Of a DNA stretch of 64,000 bases, positions 24,350 to 37,464 are shown piece by piece; position 1 is the stretch's first letter, and each line of letters begins with the position of its first letter. The stretch lies in the NCBI GenBank assembly GCA_946807835.1, contig OX327700.1:23534001-23598000 (forward strand), in the 5' to 3' direction. The notes under the pieces are model-generated. The model was given only the letters and a program-made list of their open reading frames with translations, was not told the origin of the DNA and made no database searches. The position numbers and the translations under genes are program-made. Origin of the DNA: Ailanthus altissimus (Eukaryota; Streptophyta; Magnoliopsida; Sapindales; Simaroubaceae).

Positions 24350-25275
24350 CATATATTAAATCTCCTTCAAACTTTACTAAATCTTTCCCAATAGAGACGG
24401 GTTCTAGTGGATTTGCGGGTTATTTTAGAAGCCATCCTTATGTGGCATCACAATAATAGTAATTTTGCTTTGGCAATGTAGAATATCAAGAATATTGGTG
24501 TTGCTTTGCATTACTAGGATTACCAAATTTTTTGGCATTTATCTAATACAATTCGGGAGAAGAAACAATCGTTGGCCTTTCTTAATTAGCACATTAATGA
24601 ATCTTCATGGAAAGATCTCAAATGAGTAAAAACAAATAACTTGATACCCTTATGTATAAACACGAGAGGTATTAGCCACAACGAGCTCGTGTGTCTTGGT
24701 TGAGGACTGGTGATAAAAATTCTTGTTTGTTTTTCATCATAAGGCATTAGATAGGGAAAAGAAAAATACCATAGTTAATTGATGAACATAGAGTATGGTA
24801 GGAGAATAAAAATCATATAGAGCAAGTCTTACTCTCTTATTTCACTTACATTTTCACTTCTTCAAGGCTTTCAGAGGATGATTTAAGGTCGACAAATTCC
24901 TTATGTCGAATCCCACCTTTTAAAATATAATTGGCTCCGACTTGAAGCCTTGTTTCAAAGTATTTAAGTTGTTTGTAAAGGATGTATCAGATGTACCCCA
25001 CAAAGGGCCCTAGAAAAGATGTGATATTAGCTTTATTTTACAAGAATTATGGGATGTTATAGGTGAAGATGTCACCATGGCTTGTCTTAATTTTCATAAT
25101 TTTGTTGGAGATCTCCACTTAATTAATGAAACACCGATCTCTTTAATCCAAAAAGTTAATAATGCTAAACACCCTTTTGATTTTCGATACATTTGCCTTT
25201 ATAATGTTATCTATAGGTTCATTATGAAAGCTTTGATGAACTTACTTTAGGATGTTTTAAGTGAAGTTATCTGTA
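24350..25275 (+). pseudogene. LINE ORF2 linker and start of reverse transcriptase
   Basis: Frames read ARVSWLRTGD-like then KNSCLFFHHKALD (family: WL..GD.NT.FFH) at about 24,690-24,755. Near 25,110-25,260 they read LINETPISLIQKVNNAKHPFDFRYICLYNVIYRFIMKAL. This is the LIPK...P.DFRPISLCNVIYK...K.L motif that opens plant L1 reverse transcriptases. Similarity ends at about 25,275, before the catalytic FADD motif. Confidence 0.8.
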
Positions 25276-25640
25276 AAGCTTAAAGTGTATTAATTCTTGG
25301 TCCATAAAGATTACCCAAGATTTCACTAAGATGTCTTAGGTTATGTTTACAAGTCAATAGAGAGCCTTTATATAGGTTTTAGGATGACCTAGGTTTACCA
25401 TTAACGTATAAGAATCGTATTAGGGAGTCCTGGAACCATTGGGAGACGAAACAAGTTGTAACAATTAGGGAAACTATTCCCACCCTAGGCGCTGCGGCGT
25501 TCAGGTTCTTCCTTGGGCTCTATGATGCCTACACCTGCACACCCCCTTTTATGTCCTTTGCCTCCTTTATCGTCCTTCTTCGATCCTTGCGTACCCAACA
25601 CACTTGGCTTGCTCTCCAAATCATATCCCGATGATTTTTA
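25276..25640 (-). mobile_element. Copia-type LTR fragment (inverted)
   Basis: This resembles the U3/R part of the LTR at 5.0-5.9 kb in layout. It has an inverted TATA box (TTTATATAGG, about 25,369-25,378) and, farther right, a GC-rich palindromic motif (GGCGCTGCGGCGTT, 25,488-25,501). It is truncated on both sides, and no TG...CA ends or target duplication were found. Confidence 0.45.
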
Positions 25641-25797
25641 ATCAATATTCTCACAGAACAAAATAAATAGTCAAAAATGAGGAGGAACTCAAAAGTATAA
25701 GTAGACACATTATCAAGTGTAAACATTACGACATTGGCTTCTCAGTACCGCATCACTGAAGTTAGAACCGTCAGTGCCACAACACTGAAAATATAGT

Positions 25798-28700
25798 TGT
25801 CATGCCCTAGACCCAAAAGATCTGACACACAACATAACTTACACTTATTCAATAACGTGCACTCATAATTAATACTGCATAAAATTTCAAACTTAAATTC
25901 AATATAGGAATCCTTAGGAAGTTGGTTGTAAGTTCAACACAAAATTCCACTCATGACTATACTTGGTGAAATATAAACTAAATACAACCACACCTAATAA
26001 AATAATACATAAGTATTTATTCACTAGGGATAAATCAAATATCTTAACCCACGTGTCTCCAAATGAAACACTCAGCAACCTAACAACTTAGGGAACCTAA
26101 GGAACAGCAGAAGCCTTGGCAAATTCGCTAAGCACACATATACCTTATTTACCTGAAATCACCATAAACTATAATGAGTATAAAACTCAATAAGCATACT
26201 AGTTTTTGATATATCAAAATACAAATACATATATGTACACAATGCATGTGTATGATATGCTGTGATAAATCAAAATCAAAATCTTATTAAATCACATGTC
26301 AGGTAAGCGCTTACACGTTCTTTCAAAATATATAATAGGAATACCATCACTCATCTACTACTTAGTAAGACTTTTATATCGCATATCATATAATGAGCCA
26401 AATATCACTTATAAGTGACGTACCGTGTGAGAGAAATAGTACAAGTGAGGTTTAAATTACATATATATAATGCTCATGCCTGAAGGTAAGAGCCAAACCC
26501 TCACCCTGATCATCGATGAGTCCTCTTACATATACCAATACGCCATCACATGAATGTGATGACTCAATATTCCTTTAGGTACCAATAAGATCCTCTCTAC
26601 TTACGAAACACACAATATATATCAATCTCGAAGGAAATGCCACACATAAAGGCCCCACAAATCATATAAGATGCATACTAAGTCAATAGTGAGTTCAAGC
26701 ATCCTCAAAACATAAAATATTTCTTATGGACATATTACACTTTAAAAGCTTTCTTTCTTAAACACATTTCATTTGAAAGCTCATTTTCAAAAACACATAT
26801 ATGTCATGTATATCCATGCTCACATTTATAAATACACGTCTTTCACATTTCATATCAAAATATACTTTGGCATAACATAAACATAACCATATTTTTAAGC
26901 ACATTTACAAAATCATACATAAATAATTACTATGTTTATTGTGATTTCAGTAAAAGTCTAGTATACTTACTATTGGGTGTTGGTAATTCTAGGGTGCTTG
27001 CATGTGGGATGTGTTCATCATACAAAAAATATATATATCTCATACATATATGTGCACAGCGGAAGATTAATACAATACAATGAATACATGTAATATATAT
27101 TTATTAAATGAAAAATGAGATTGAGAAATATAACCCATGAACCCTTTGGATTAATTTGCTTGAAGTCCACCATGAAATAAAATTTTGATCAATCCTAGCA
27201 ATCAAAAAGGGTGTGTTTGATTGCCTAGAATAGCAATATGTTAATATAACATTTTGTTTAACTCTTAAACTTAATTCAAAGTTAAACTCTTTAACTTAAT
27301 TAAATTTGTTTTTCTTTTTATTCAACTCTTGAGCAAATTAAAACAAATCTTTTTTAATTATTACAATTAGTAACTATTTATTTATTTATTTATTTTGTTG
27401 TTTCAACACTTAAAACACAAAACAAAGAATTCCAATTTCTCAAATTGAAATGGCTCCCAAAAATGCAAAATCTACAAACTTAAAAGTTATGAATTTTGAA
27501 TTTCATTTCTCTTTATATACTAATACATAAATTTCAAACTAATTTGAATTTCATTTGCATTTAATTTAACTTAACCTAACTATAGTTAATATTTAACCTT
27601 AGTTAGATTATTTTAACTTAACCCTTAAGTTAATAAATATTTAAATATTCTAACAATAGTTAACTAACTTAACCATGGTTAGGTTAACCTTTACTTAACC
27701 ATTAAGTAAGGTTAACTTAACTTAACCATATAGTTAACTTTTAACCATAATTAAGTTAAATAATTTATTTAACAAATAAATAAATATTTATTTTAATTGT
27801 TTAACAATTAAATAATCATAAAATAAAATTACATTTATATCCTTACTAGGTTACCAAGTTAACCTGAAGTGGGTTCTACCATTTAACCATATACTTTAGT
27901 TAACTTAACCTTAGTAATTTGCTGAATTATACTATATTGAACCATTCAATACGGTAAACTGCCAAAGTATTCAAAGAGTATATTTTATATTGGGACTCTC
28001 TAGGTCCACACCCGCTTTGTCAAATGGAACTATTCTATTAATCCGTAATTGATGCCCCACACATACGTTACGAATATTATAAATCAGCATGTTAAACCAT
28101 ACAAGTTGAGGTCATAACGTATACGTATAATCCTTCCATCATTTATACCATGGATGTGCGGGGATATAGATCAGCACCGTCAAATCCCTATTTGCTCATC
28201 CATAAACTTATGTCCAGATTCGTATCTCGATAAACAATATACGCAAACACTTTTACTATATTGTTTAACCCTGTGAAAATTTTTTTTTTCCGAGTTTATG
28301 CTTGTGGCCACAAGACTTAATGAAATATAATCTTGGAGCATCAGATATACAACTTACCTACGTAAGCTGACGGATCCCGTATCTACGCAAATTAGATTTC
28401 ATGAGCATCGGACCATACCTAGCGATACATAGCAGTATAACCATAAAAGGTCTTTGACATATGTGGAACCAAAACATGGTGGATCACTCACAAGACCACT
28501 GTGGCGCTCAGGTTAAATGACCACGAATACTACTCAACTCGAGAGGACCTTCTTTTGACGGATTAATAGGATATCTATTGGGGTCCTCGTGAGTCTGTTC
28601 AGTATCCAGTCCTAACTGGATACTCGCATGCCTATACAAGCTCTATGCTCATGGTCAGTTAAGAACAATCATCTGATTCAATCAGATATAGATATACACT

Positions 28701-30585
28701 AATCTATATTATGTGAATTCATCGATAGACCCGCATTAGTGATCATAGATCAGGAACATTATGTTTGAGATATACTTACATAATGATATTTCTTAGCACC
28801 TATCGCAACTCTTTGCAACTATATCATTACAAGTATACTCTCATGTCTTTGACCTATTATAGATAAGGTTCTAACTATTTAGGCATCGCTGACTCTTATA
28901 AACTGTTAACTCTTAGCATTTATAACTCTCAGCTTTGCTAACTATTAGTATGATCTAAACATTTTTAGATCAGATCTAAACTCTTTCAGATCAAATAATG
29001 TCTTTAATGTTACAAGCATTATACCATATAAATATGTTATTAGCAATTTTTATTTGAAATATTTATTGTATAAATATTAACAATTATTATTCATACAATA
29101 TTGGAATGGCACGTGAGCACCAGCTCCAACACTTACCTCTTAGCACTTTCGGCTACGAGGCTTAAATCTCCTTAACCTATCAATGGAGATTAATCCTTTC
29201 ATGAGCCTCAACATTCATATAAAATGCTTTAAATAGCTTACAAAATTACACATATTGCACTTATCACATCAGATTAATCTAATTACTTGGTTTCTCAAAA
29301 CCTGTCATTCTGACCACTCACACTTAACAAAATTTTCTTATACATAAAATGATGTTAAATTACTCTAAAATTATAATATATCATTCTTGACTCATATATC
29401 CTTCTTATGTATGAATATTATATCATAATTCCTACACAATCCATTCCATAAATACCATCAAATCCAAACTATTATTCTTACAGGATCAAGATATTTACTG
29501 AACAGTATTTAATCTCCTAATTTTATAAAATTATATACTAACTCAAAAATTAGAAAACTATCACAGAATTACCCTTGACACATATCTCAATCCATGATAA
29601 ATATTTCACTTCAAAATCACTGTCAAAAGTATTTTAAAACTATTTTATTCTATAGCTTTAAAAATCTGTTAATCAAATACTGCAATGAGTTCACACTCTT
29701 TAGAAAATCATAACAATTTAACCACATTGATCTAAATTCTCAATTCTGAGTATATCATATTAGACATATAAACTTATCATATTTCATAAATTCATAATTT
29801 TTGAAGATCATTCAGCAAATCAAAAATTATTTGTCACTGTATTATACTATTAACAAAGGAAATTTTTAGAATTTTAAGGTCATTTTGGTAAATTCACTAC
29901 AAATTCAATTTCTGAAATTTTCAATCGATTCAAAGTCTCAAATGATTCTAGACATGTATAATTTCATATACTCAAAATTCAATACTAGAATCGAAGCACA
30001 ACAATTTATAAAATTGCTGGATCAAGAGACTATCAAGTAGAAATTCTATAATTCATCATGATTTATCAAGTTATCTACATAAATCATCATCAATTCTCAT
30101 AATATCTTACGAAATCCATATCAAATCCTCAATTGTACATATTTTAGAAATAAAAACTTAAAGGAATTAACTAAATTAACACCAAGAAACTAAGAAAGGG
30201 TTATAATATATCTCTTAAAAGTTAAATTTTAACTTTCTTCTTCTTCTCTTTCTCTCTCATTTTTTTCTGCTCTTTTCTCACTCTAAAAGAGGTGGCTCGA
30301 CCAAAATGAGTGAATTAGAGTTACAAATATGTATTTTTATAGTAAGAGGCTAATTTTTAGTATTTACGAATTAGCTCTTAAAACTTTCAAAGTATTACAA
30401 TTTGATTCTTAAAATAAATCTAAAGTCTTACAAATAAACTCAATACTAATAGTAGGTCCTTAATCTATACAAACACTACTAATAACAATACATAAATCAA
30501 GTATCACCCACATAAATATACAATATGTATATTTATATATATATAAATATTTATTCTTACTGATTGTGGATAAGTGGTTACTACA
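25798..30585 (-). mobile_element. long solo LTR (gypsy-like), inverted, inside the Copia 5' LTR
   Basis: It starts TGTCATGCCCTAGACCC and ends GTGGTTACTACA, flanked by ATAGT (25,793-25,797) and GTAGT (30,586-30,590), near-identical 5-base duplications. The intact 3' LTR of the host Copia element has ATGTAGTGCTAG at the matching place, which proves the insertion point. Without the family A copy inside it (26,971-29,131) it is about 2.63 kb. In reverse it resembles the 2.8-kb solo LTR at 46,737-49,521: one reads AAAACTCAATAAGCATAC and the other ACTCACTGGGCTCC-like on the other strand, and the ends match in style. No coding sequence was seen. Confidence 0.68.
26971..29131 (+). mobile_element. solo LTR, family A copy 2
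   Basis: A 2,161-base element starting TATTGGGTGTTGG (family TGTTGRGTGTTG) and ending CTCCAACA, flanked by perfect CTTAC duplications (26,966-26,970 and 29,132-29,136). It aligns over its whole length with the copy at 17,589-19,694, including the GTTAAC/TTAACC-rich middle (about 27,540-27,780). The conserved block is at about 27,960-28,640. It sits inside the gypsy-like solo LTR and is therefore the youngest of the three nested elements here. Confidence 0.82.
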
Positions 30586-31151
30586 GTAGTGCTACGTTGC
30601 TAGTATGAGATCACATCAGCACCACAGTGACCAGTTATGGAAAACTTTTTTCTTAGCTTGGATCGACTTCTTTGAGTGAGATTTGAACTTTTATACTCAT
30701 GGACTTTTATCCTAACTAGAATTATAATTTCAAAGGACATTGTAAACCCTATATAAACCTTTGTTACCCTTTAGAATTAATTAAGCATTAGAAAAACTCC
30801 AAGGGAGAGAACAGAGACCTAGAGAGCCTTGAGTATTAAGTGTGTAAGAGAGTGTTATAGGAGTTCTTGAGATCTGAGTGATCAAGAAAACATTGATAAA
30901 TCCTTAAGAGCTTGTTTATTAATTGTATTCTTTGATTATCTCTTGTGAGATATTTTTGTGATTCATGTTCTTTGTGAACGAATAAAAGAGGCTTGGATAC
31001 TGTGATCCACTATAGACGTAGGCATTTGTTGCCGAACCACGTAACTTTTTTGTGTGATTATTTTATCTCTTTATCATAATCTTTATTATTTTGTGAAGTC
31101 TTCTACACGCTTTTAGAAAGTTTTTAAAGTGTACACTAAAAACCCCCAATA
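30586..31151 (+). repeat. Copia 5' LTR, 3' piece (U3 part, R, U5)
   Basis: This continues the LTR piece at 25,641-25,797 and aligns with 32,880-33,463. A TATA box (CCTATATAAACC) is at 30,749-30,760. The block GACGTAGGCATTTGTTGCCGAACCACGTAAC lies at 31,015-31,046 (key words GACGTAGGC and CGAACCACGT), shared in part with the LTR at 5.0-5.9 kb. The end is CCAATA, a decayed CCAACA. Confidence 0.75.
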
Positions 31152-31170
31152 AGTGATATCAAAGCCAAGG
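31152..31170 (+). promoter_or_regulatory. primer-binding site, tRNA-iMet type (decayed)
   Basis: GTGATATCAAAGCCAAGG directly follows the 5' LTR. It corresponds to TGGTATCAGAGCC, the usual initiator-Met tRNA complement of plant Copia elements, with a few changes. Confidence 0.7.
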
Positions 31171-31218
31171 TTAAGAATATTGCATTTGTAGTATATCAAA
31201 AACATAAATTGTTCATCC

Positions 31219-32412
31219 ATGGCAACTCACATGTACGAAGTAGAGAATTTTAATAGACAAAATGATTTTAATTTGTGTAAAATAAAGGTTATGACTCTAT
31301 TAGTGAGTTAAAGATTAAATTCAGCCCTTGAAGAGACTCAAGAAATAATCAACAAAGAAAAGAGTTTTGTGATATCTGAATTTGAGGCAGATAGAGAAAC
31401 CATTCAAAAGAAATCCCACAATACCATAGTCTTGTCAATGAATTATGAAGATGAAAATGACTAGAGAAAAGATAACAATAAGTTTTTGGTAGAAGCTTAA
31501 TGCCTTCTGCCTGATGAAGTTCTTAGAAAATCTTCTGTATGTCAAGAAAAAGTTGTACTAGTTATCTATGGCTGAAGAAACTTTAATTAAAGACCACATT
31601 GAAGCCTTCAACAAGATAATCTTAGATCTTTAAATGATATACATTAGATTGAAGATGAAGATAGTACAATTATCTTGTTGTATTACTTACCTCCAAGTTA
31701 TGAGCCTTCGTGGATACACTCATGTATGGCAAAGAGACTTTAATATCGAGTAATGTTAAAGTTTTGTTGAACTCAAATAAATTGGAGAAAAGATCTGAGA
31801 CCAGTAGTGTAACAGGTTTAGTTGCAAAAAGAAGAGATAGAAAGAACAATCAATCAAAGAGTAGATCTAAGAAGCGTTAAGTTTACAAGAGAGAATGGCA
31901 CTTGGTAAGGGATTGTTTAGAAAAAAAAAAGGTACAGATGCTGCAATAGTTTATGATGAGGACTTTGAGATAATAGAACCCTTGGTAGCTTCTGATGGAA
32001 AGTATGTAGTTGAATGGATACTTGATTTTTCCTGTAGTTACCATATGCATCTTAATAGATATTTGTTTTCCAATTACAAATCCATTAAGGGTAAAAAGTA
32101 CTAATAGGTAGTGATATGACTTGTGAAGTCATAGGAGTTGGTAACATAAGGATAATGATGAATGATGGGAAGGATAGAGAGTTACTTATTGTACTATATG
32201 TTCTTGGTATTATGAAAAACTTGATATCCTTAGGAGTGCTAGATCAAGAGGGGTATTCATTCAAAATAGAAAAAAAAATATTAAAAGTGGTAAAAGAGTC
32301 TATGGTGATGATGAAGGGTGAGAAGCACAAAGGGATGTATGTGTTTGAAGAGAATGTTGTAAGAGGATTAACATGGATTGTTGAGAGAATGCAGACCACA
32401 AAGCAGCATTAG
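31219..32412 (+). pseudogene. Copia gag / protease / pre-integrase remnant
   Basis: Gag starts MATHMYEVENFNRQNDFNLC at 31,219 (family: F.G.N...W...M..LL) and soon hits stops and frameshifts. A knuckle region reads YKREWHLVRDC at about 31,880-31,912, where C..EGH...DC is expected and the first cysteine is lost. Two open stretches follow: 31,895-32,104 and 32,116-32,412. The first has WILDFSCSYHM, so the protease DSG is now DFS. The second has DMTCEVIGVGNIRIMMNDG, LYVLGIMKNLISLGVLDQEG and MMKGEKHKGMYVF, typical of the stretch from protease to the pre-integrase domain. There is no downstream pol. Confidence 0.8.
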
Positions 32413-32697
32413 AGGTTTACTTACTATGGTGACAGGGGTTAAAGAGAATACATGGTAAGATGATACTGGTAAGAATAAGTTTTAACCACCGAGAGATTAT
32501 GGTCATAGTTTTAAAATGGACATAAGAGATTGCAACACAAAAGTTCCCAAAGGAAGATGTATTCGTATTTTTGGAGACTAAAGTCACATGCCCAATAAAA
32601 GTTAATTCTAGACAAAGAATTAACTGAAGTAAGCGCTAAGTGATAGGACAGTGATGTTAATGGATACTGGAAATCTTTTTGAAGAGAAAATTTGAAT

Positions 32698-33463
32698 CAA
32701 GGAGAGAATTGTTCGAGTTTTGGTAATTTAAAATTATGTTTGAACATGATTTTGAGTTAAAAACAAATGAGAAGTCAACACGAGGTCGAGTACACGTCAG
32801 ACGTATGAGAAATGGAGTGAAATAGAGTCAAAAATGAGGAGGGGCACAAAAGTACAAGTTGACGCATTCTTAGGTGTAAGTGTCGCGGCACTAGAAATGT
32901 AGTGCTAGGCGTCAGTATAAGATCTTCCAACACCATGATGCTCAATTTTAAAAAACTTTCATTTTTATCTTAGATTGACTTCTTTAAGTAGGATTTAGAC
33001 CCTTAAACTTAAGGACTCTTATTTTAACTAGAAATAAAATTTCTAAGGACATTCTAAATATTATACAAAACCTTTGTAACATCTTAAAATTAATCAATTA
33101 TTAAAGAAACTTTAAGAGAGAGAATAAAGAGTTAGAAAGCGTTGAGTGCACAAAAGATTGTCATATGAGTGCTTGAGATTTGAGTGATCAAGAAAGCACT
33201 AATAGATTCTTGAGAACTCGTCTATTGATTATATTCATTGATTATCTCTTATGAGAGATTTTTGTAATCTATGTTCTTTATAAAGGAATAAAAGAAATTA
33301 GAATTCCGTAATCTACTGTGATGTAGGTATTTGTTACTAAATCATATAACTTTCTTATGTGATTGTTTTATTTTTTATTGTAATATTTTATTTTATTTTA
33401 TTTGTGGATAAAATTTTTCACACATACATAAAAGATTTTTAGAGTTACACTAAAAACCTAACA
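32698..33463 (+). repeat. polypurine tract and Copia 3' LTR
   Basis: A purine run (AAGGAGAGAA, about 32,699-32,708) precedes an LTR that starts TGTTCGAG at 32,710 and ends CTAACA at 33,463 (754 bases). It holds the GC-rich U3 motif TGTCGCGGCACTAG (32,882-32,895). It is the uninterrupted counterpart of the split 5' LTR. Confidence 0.75.
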
Positions 33464-36400
33464 ATAGTCTTATAAATTTTTTTTACCGAGTATCTAATTA
33501 TTTTCCCTCCTAATTAATATATTATAAGTTTGTGTTTTTTTAAAAAAAAAATTCCGCTTTCATTTGTGATTGGCTCAATATGCCATAGCTAAATAAAATA
33601 ATGCACTCATTGATACTCATTGATGAGCCTATTTTCAGCTCCCATATTTTATGTATAAAAAATTAGCAATTATAGATTATAGTGGTTGAATTATAATCTA
33701 CAACTCTTATTTTTCAAAAAGTTTTAGTTATAGCTAGTTTAAAGAAAAGCTTGCGATGACACTAACAGGATACGAGATGACGATGAGAAGAAACGATTGA
33801 GACAAATTAAAAATTAGATAAACCCATTAGAAGAGCAATTTTTGTTTTTTAATGAAAAGCCATCAAACAATTCCTTGATTTATGATTTATGAGAATATGT
33901 TGTTTTGTCTGAATATTTTTTCCATTAATAAAATTAAATTACACAAAAGTTACATTATCTTATTTATAATTACATGTATAACATTAGAGAAATATCTCCA
34001 TTCTTTATTTAATAAACTTTTAATTAAATGGTTGAAATTATGTTAACAATTTTCAATCTTCAAAGTCATATATATGGGCACATAAATCTCTTTTAATCTT
34101 TAAATTTACTCGTATTCAAAATTAAGAAAAGAAGAATAATTTAATTTTTTTTTATGCACGTAAGAATACATTAAAAAAATTATTCTTAGGATCATATTTT
34201 ACTACTCCATACATCCTAAAATTTTTGGTTTTAACTTAAAAGACTCAGTTTAAGTCATCTCATAACACACCAATTTTTTTAAATTAACCTCAGGCTATTT
34301 CATTAAAATCAAAAGCTACACTCTAGTAACCCATGTAAAATAAATAAAAACTCATTTTAATTAAAATATTTTTAATTAAATTAGGTTTAACCTTATACTA
34401 GTAATAGTTATTTCGTTGACCCTTTAAATGATGTTTATAATTAAAATTAGACTACATAAAAATATCTTACCTCTTTAATTATTTATTTTCTCATAAATCA
34501 CTAAATGCTCCTATGATCATTTTTTAATATGTTTGTATTTGTAAATAAATTTATAAATTATATTATTATTCAATAATGATCAAACACTGTAATTAGATTA
34601 GGTGAACATCATTAAATAGATTCTATCTTACAAATATATATTCTTATGACCCATAAAATTATATGTACTAATTTTTCTATTCGAAGTCTCTACTTTGATG
34701 ATTAAAGTAAATTATTTATTATTTGTCTTTTTTTTATTAATGGTTGTAAATAAGATTTAATTTATTAAAAATTTATAATTTATACCTTATATATTAATAT
34801 TATACACTTAATATATAGATCATATACTTTATAAATATGATTTCATCAATATATGCTCAATTATATATATTAATAAATTTTATTAATTAAATAAATTATT
34901 ATTATAATACATACTTTAAAGATATAAAATATCTAACATGTTTGATATAATTTTTGTTTTAAGAATTTGAAGTGATAATTCACACGAAGAGCCTTATCCA
35001 TGGTTATTACCTTGGAATATTTACAATTTAGTGAAGCGGAAAAAAGAAGTCATAATATGTTATACGGTCATTCTGCTCCTATAAACAACACAAGCCTAAA
35101 TACATCAATTTTGTTTTTAAAAAAAAACAAATTGCTCTGAATCCAATTTAAAATATTTGGAATTTACAATTGACTGTACGATTATCTTTTATGAATAAAT
35201 CACTCGCTCGATTGTGGTGACTATTGTAATTTCTCTCTCCTCATATCAAGCTTGTAGTTGGTTTGGATAACAATTACCAAAATTTTCGCATTATTTGAAT
35301 TTCATAAAAGTCTAATCCAATGAATAAAATTAAAAGATAATGGAAGCTGTATGTATTTCAGGGTTAGTTAAACAGATTCTCAGGGACCCATCATCGTAAT
35401 AAGACAAACCCATATAGGTCAAGCATAGTTTTGCTCTTAATTCATGCTTAATTTGCTTAATTCATGCTTAATTTGCTTACCAAAGCAAAGCATCCCCCAC
35501 CACTTATTACCAAGCGTCATGCTGATGCTTAAACGAAGATATTAGGTATTCGTTCACGCTCTTCTTTCTCTATCGAAAACGTTGCTTTCATGGTATCTTT
35601 TGTCAAGATTTTATGAAAACTACTGCTTCTAATGACCCATTTCGAAACCATTATCACAGTCCTGAAAATTACTTGTTAACAAGAATAAAACCCTAGTATC
35701 ATACATTTACAATATGATATAATTAATTTTCCATAGATGAGGCAGTGATAGTGGTAATTTCTTCATCACAGAATAAACAAATTAATAAATGACATGCATG
35801 TGCTAATGTCTAAAGACTCTCAAAGGGATCAATGGAAAATTTTTGCGAACAAACCCATCTAATTAGTTCTGTAAGTTTTTATTCAAAATGTGCTAAAGGC
35901 AGTGGGAAAGAGAGAAAGACAGTCAAAAAGGAAGATGAAGGTGATTGAAGAAGAAAAAAGAGACGTATCTCGGCTGATGATTGCTCTATTAATTTGGAAA
36001 ACTGGTGTCATGATATTTTATGTAAATGATATTGATCACATATTAATCACATGAATAGAATATTTCGTTACTTTAATCATATGTAAGTTAAATATGATCA
36101 CTTTAAAATCTATACGGATTAATAAAAAAAATTTCAATGGTTAGATAGATTCGTATCAGGAAAATTTTCTAAACTTGATTAACGAAAAAAAAAATCAACC
36201 ACAAAATTCAAAAAATACTAACGATTGAAGTTTTTAAAACTTAATTAAAGATTTAAATTAAACTTGAAATGTGAATTTTTGAAGAAATAGTCTTCTTTTG
36301 CTTAAAAGATTGAGGGACTAAGAGAAGGCTAAGGCTTATTATTTTCTTTAGCTTATGGTGTCACTTGCAAGTTGCAATTGAAAATTTAGAGTTGCTATTT

Positions 36401-37464
36401 GAAGTCAAAATATGGAGAGGGAGATGCCCTACCGACATTTTGCTACTGCTCTTCAATATATTATTAATGGCAAGTTGAATTGGAAGTATAATTATGAATT
36501 ATCCCTTTTTTTTTTTTTGTATTGAAGGCACTTTGCATGATATAATTTCTAAATAAACAAACAAATTAGAACATTCTATTCAAAGAAGAAAGCATCATTG
36601 ATCCAATATGCTTCTTTAATTTGAAGGAATAAATTATGCCCTAATAATACAAAGGGCAGGTGAAAGTGAGCATAATATGAACTTCAAGTAGAAGACACCA
36701 ATTTGGATATTAGTTGGCTGTTCATTGATTCCATTACATTATTGAAACATTATATCATCTTTTAGGTCGAAAGTTACATCCCAATCCATTAACATATATA
36801 TTGTTGATTGGTTTGCAAAATTTTCATTATAATTCAATTCAATCTCTAACTACCATGCAATTCAATTGAAACTTGATTGTACTGGTTGAATTAGATTATT
36901 GATTTTGTTATGAATAAAAGAAACAAGAATCCACTTTGTTGATTTAAATGATCTCATTAATATTTTTAAGATAGAACTAATTAATTTATTTTGTTAAAAT
37001 CTTTAAATTAATCAAAATTGTTTAAATTATGTTATGTTAGTTTATTTCCATGGATTAGATTAGATTTTAAGCTAATCAAAATATAATTGTGTAGCAAATA
37101 GTCAATCTCTATTTTTATTTTATTTGAAGATGATTTGAACAACAATTTTCTCGCATTTATCTTTAATGTTGAAGATGACATAAGACTTTTTTTTAGTATT
37201 AAAATAAATTTACTGATATTTACCATCCAATGTCTAATGGTACATACAATAATGATATCCGATGTTGTATAGTCTATAAATTTGGATCTCAAAAATGTTA
37301 AATTTATTATATTAAAAATTGAAAAAATTTACTCTTATCCATATATAAGAAAAGACTTGAATCTTAATCTTCAAATTGAGAACCAAAACTACACACCACT
37401 CGATCAAGAAGTAATAGTCAAAGATAATATAAGATTTGAAACTTAAAAAGTGTTTATAATCGCA

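Larger units (their letters stand above)
16640..25275 (+). mobile_element. degenerate L1-type LINE, split by later insertions
   Basis: Pieces of one non-LTR retrotransposon occur in order on the plus strand: ORF1 (about 16,650-17,588 and 19,700-20,450), the ORF2 endonuclease (20,459-21,270) and the start of the ORF2 reverse transcriptase region (about 24,350-25,275). Between them lie a solo LTR (17,589-19,694) and a hAT-like element holding another solo LTR (21,277 to about 24,345). The LINE stops at about 25,275, just after the first RT motifs, where a Copia-type LTR fragment begins. The rest of the RT and the 3' tail are missing. Every domain carries stops, so it cannot move itself. Confidence 0.8.
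25641..33463 (+). mobile_element. Copia-type LTR retrotransposon with nested insertions and a large internal deletion
   Basis: The 5' LTR is in two pieces (25,641-25,797 and 30,586-31,151), split by a gypsy-type solo LTR. The internal region (31,152-32,709) has a primer-binding site, gag, protease and the pre-integrase domain, but no integrase, reverse transcriptase or RNase H. The 3' LTR is 32,710-33,463. The two LTRs have diverged considerably by eye, so the element is old. At 1.56 kb the internal region is much shorter than the roughly 4 kb of an intact Copia element. The 5' end of the 5' LTR is missing, so no target duplication can be read. Confidence 0.78.
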
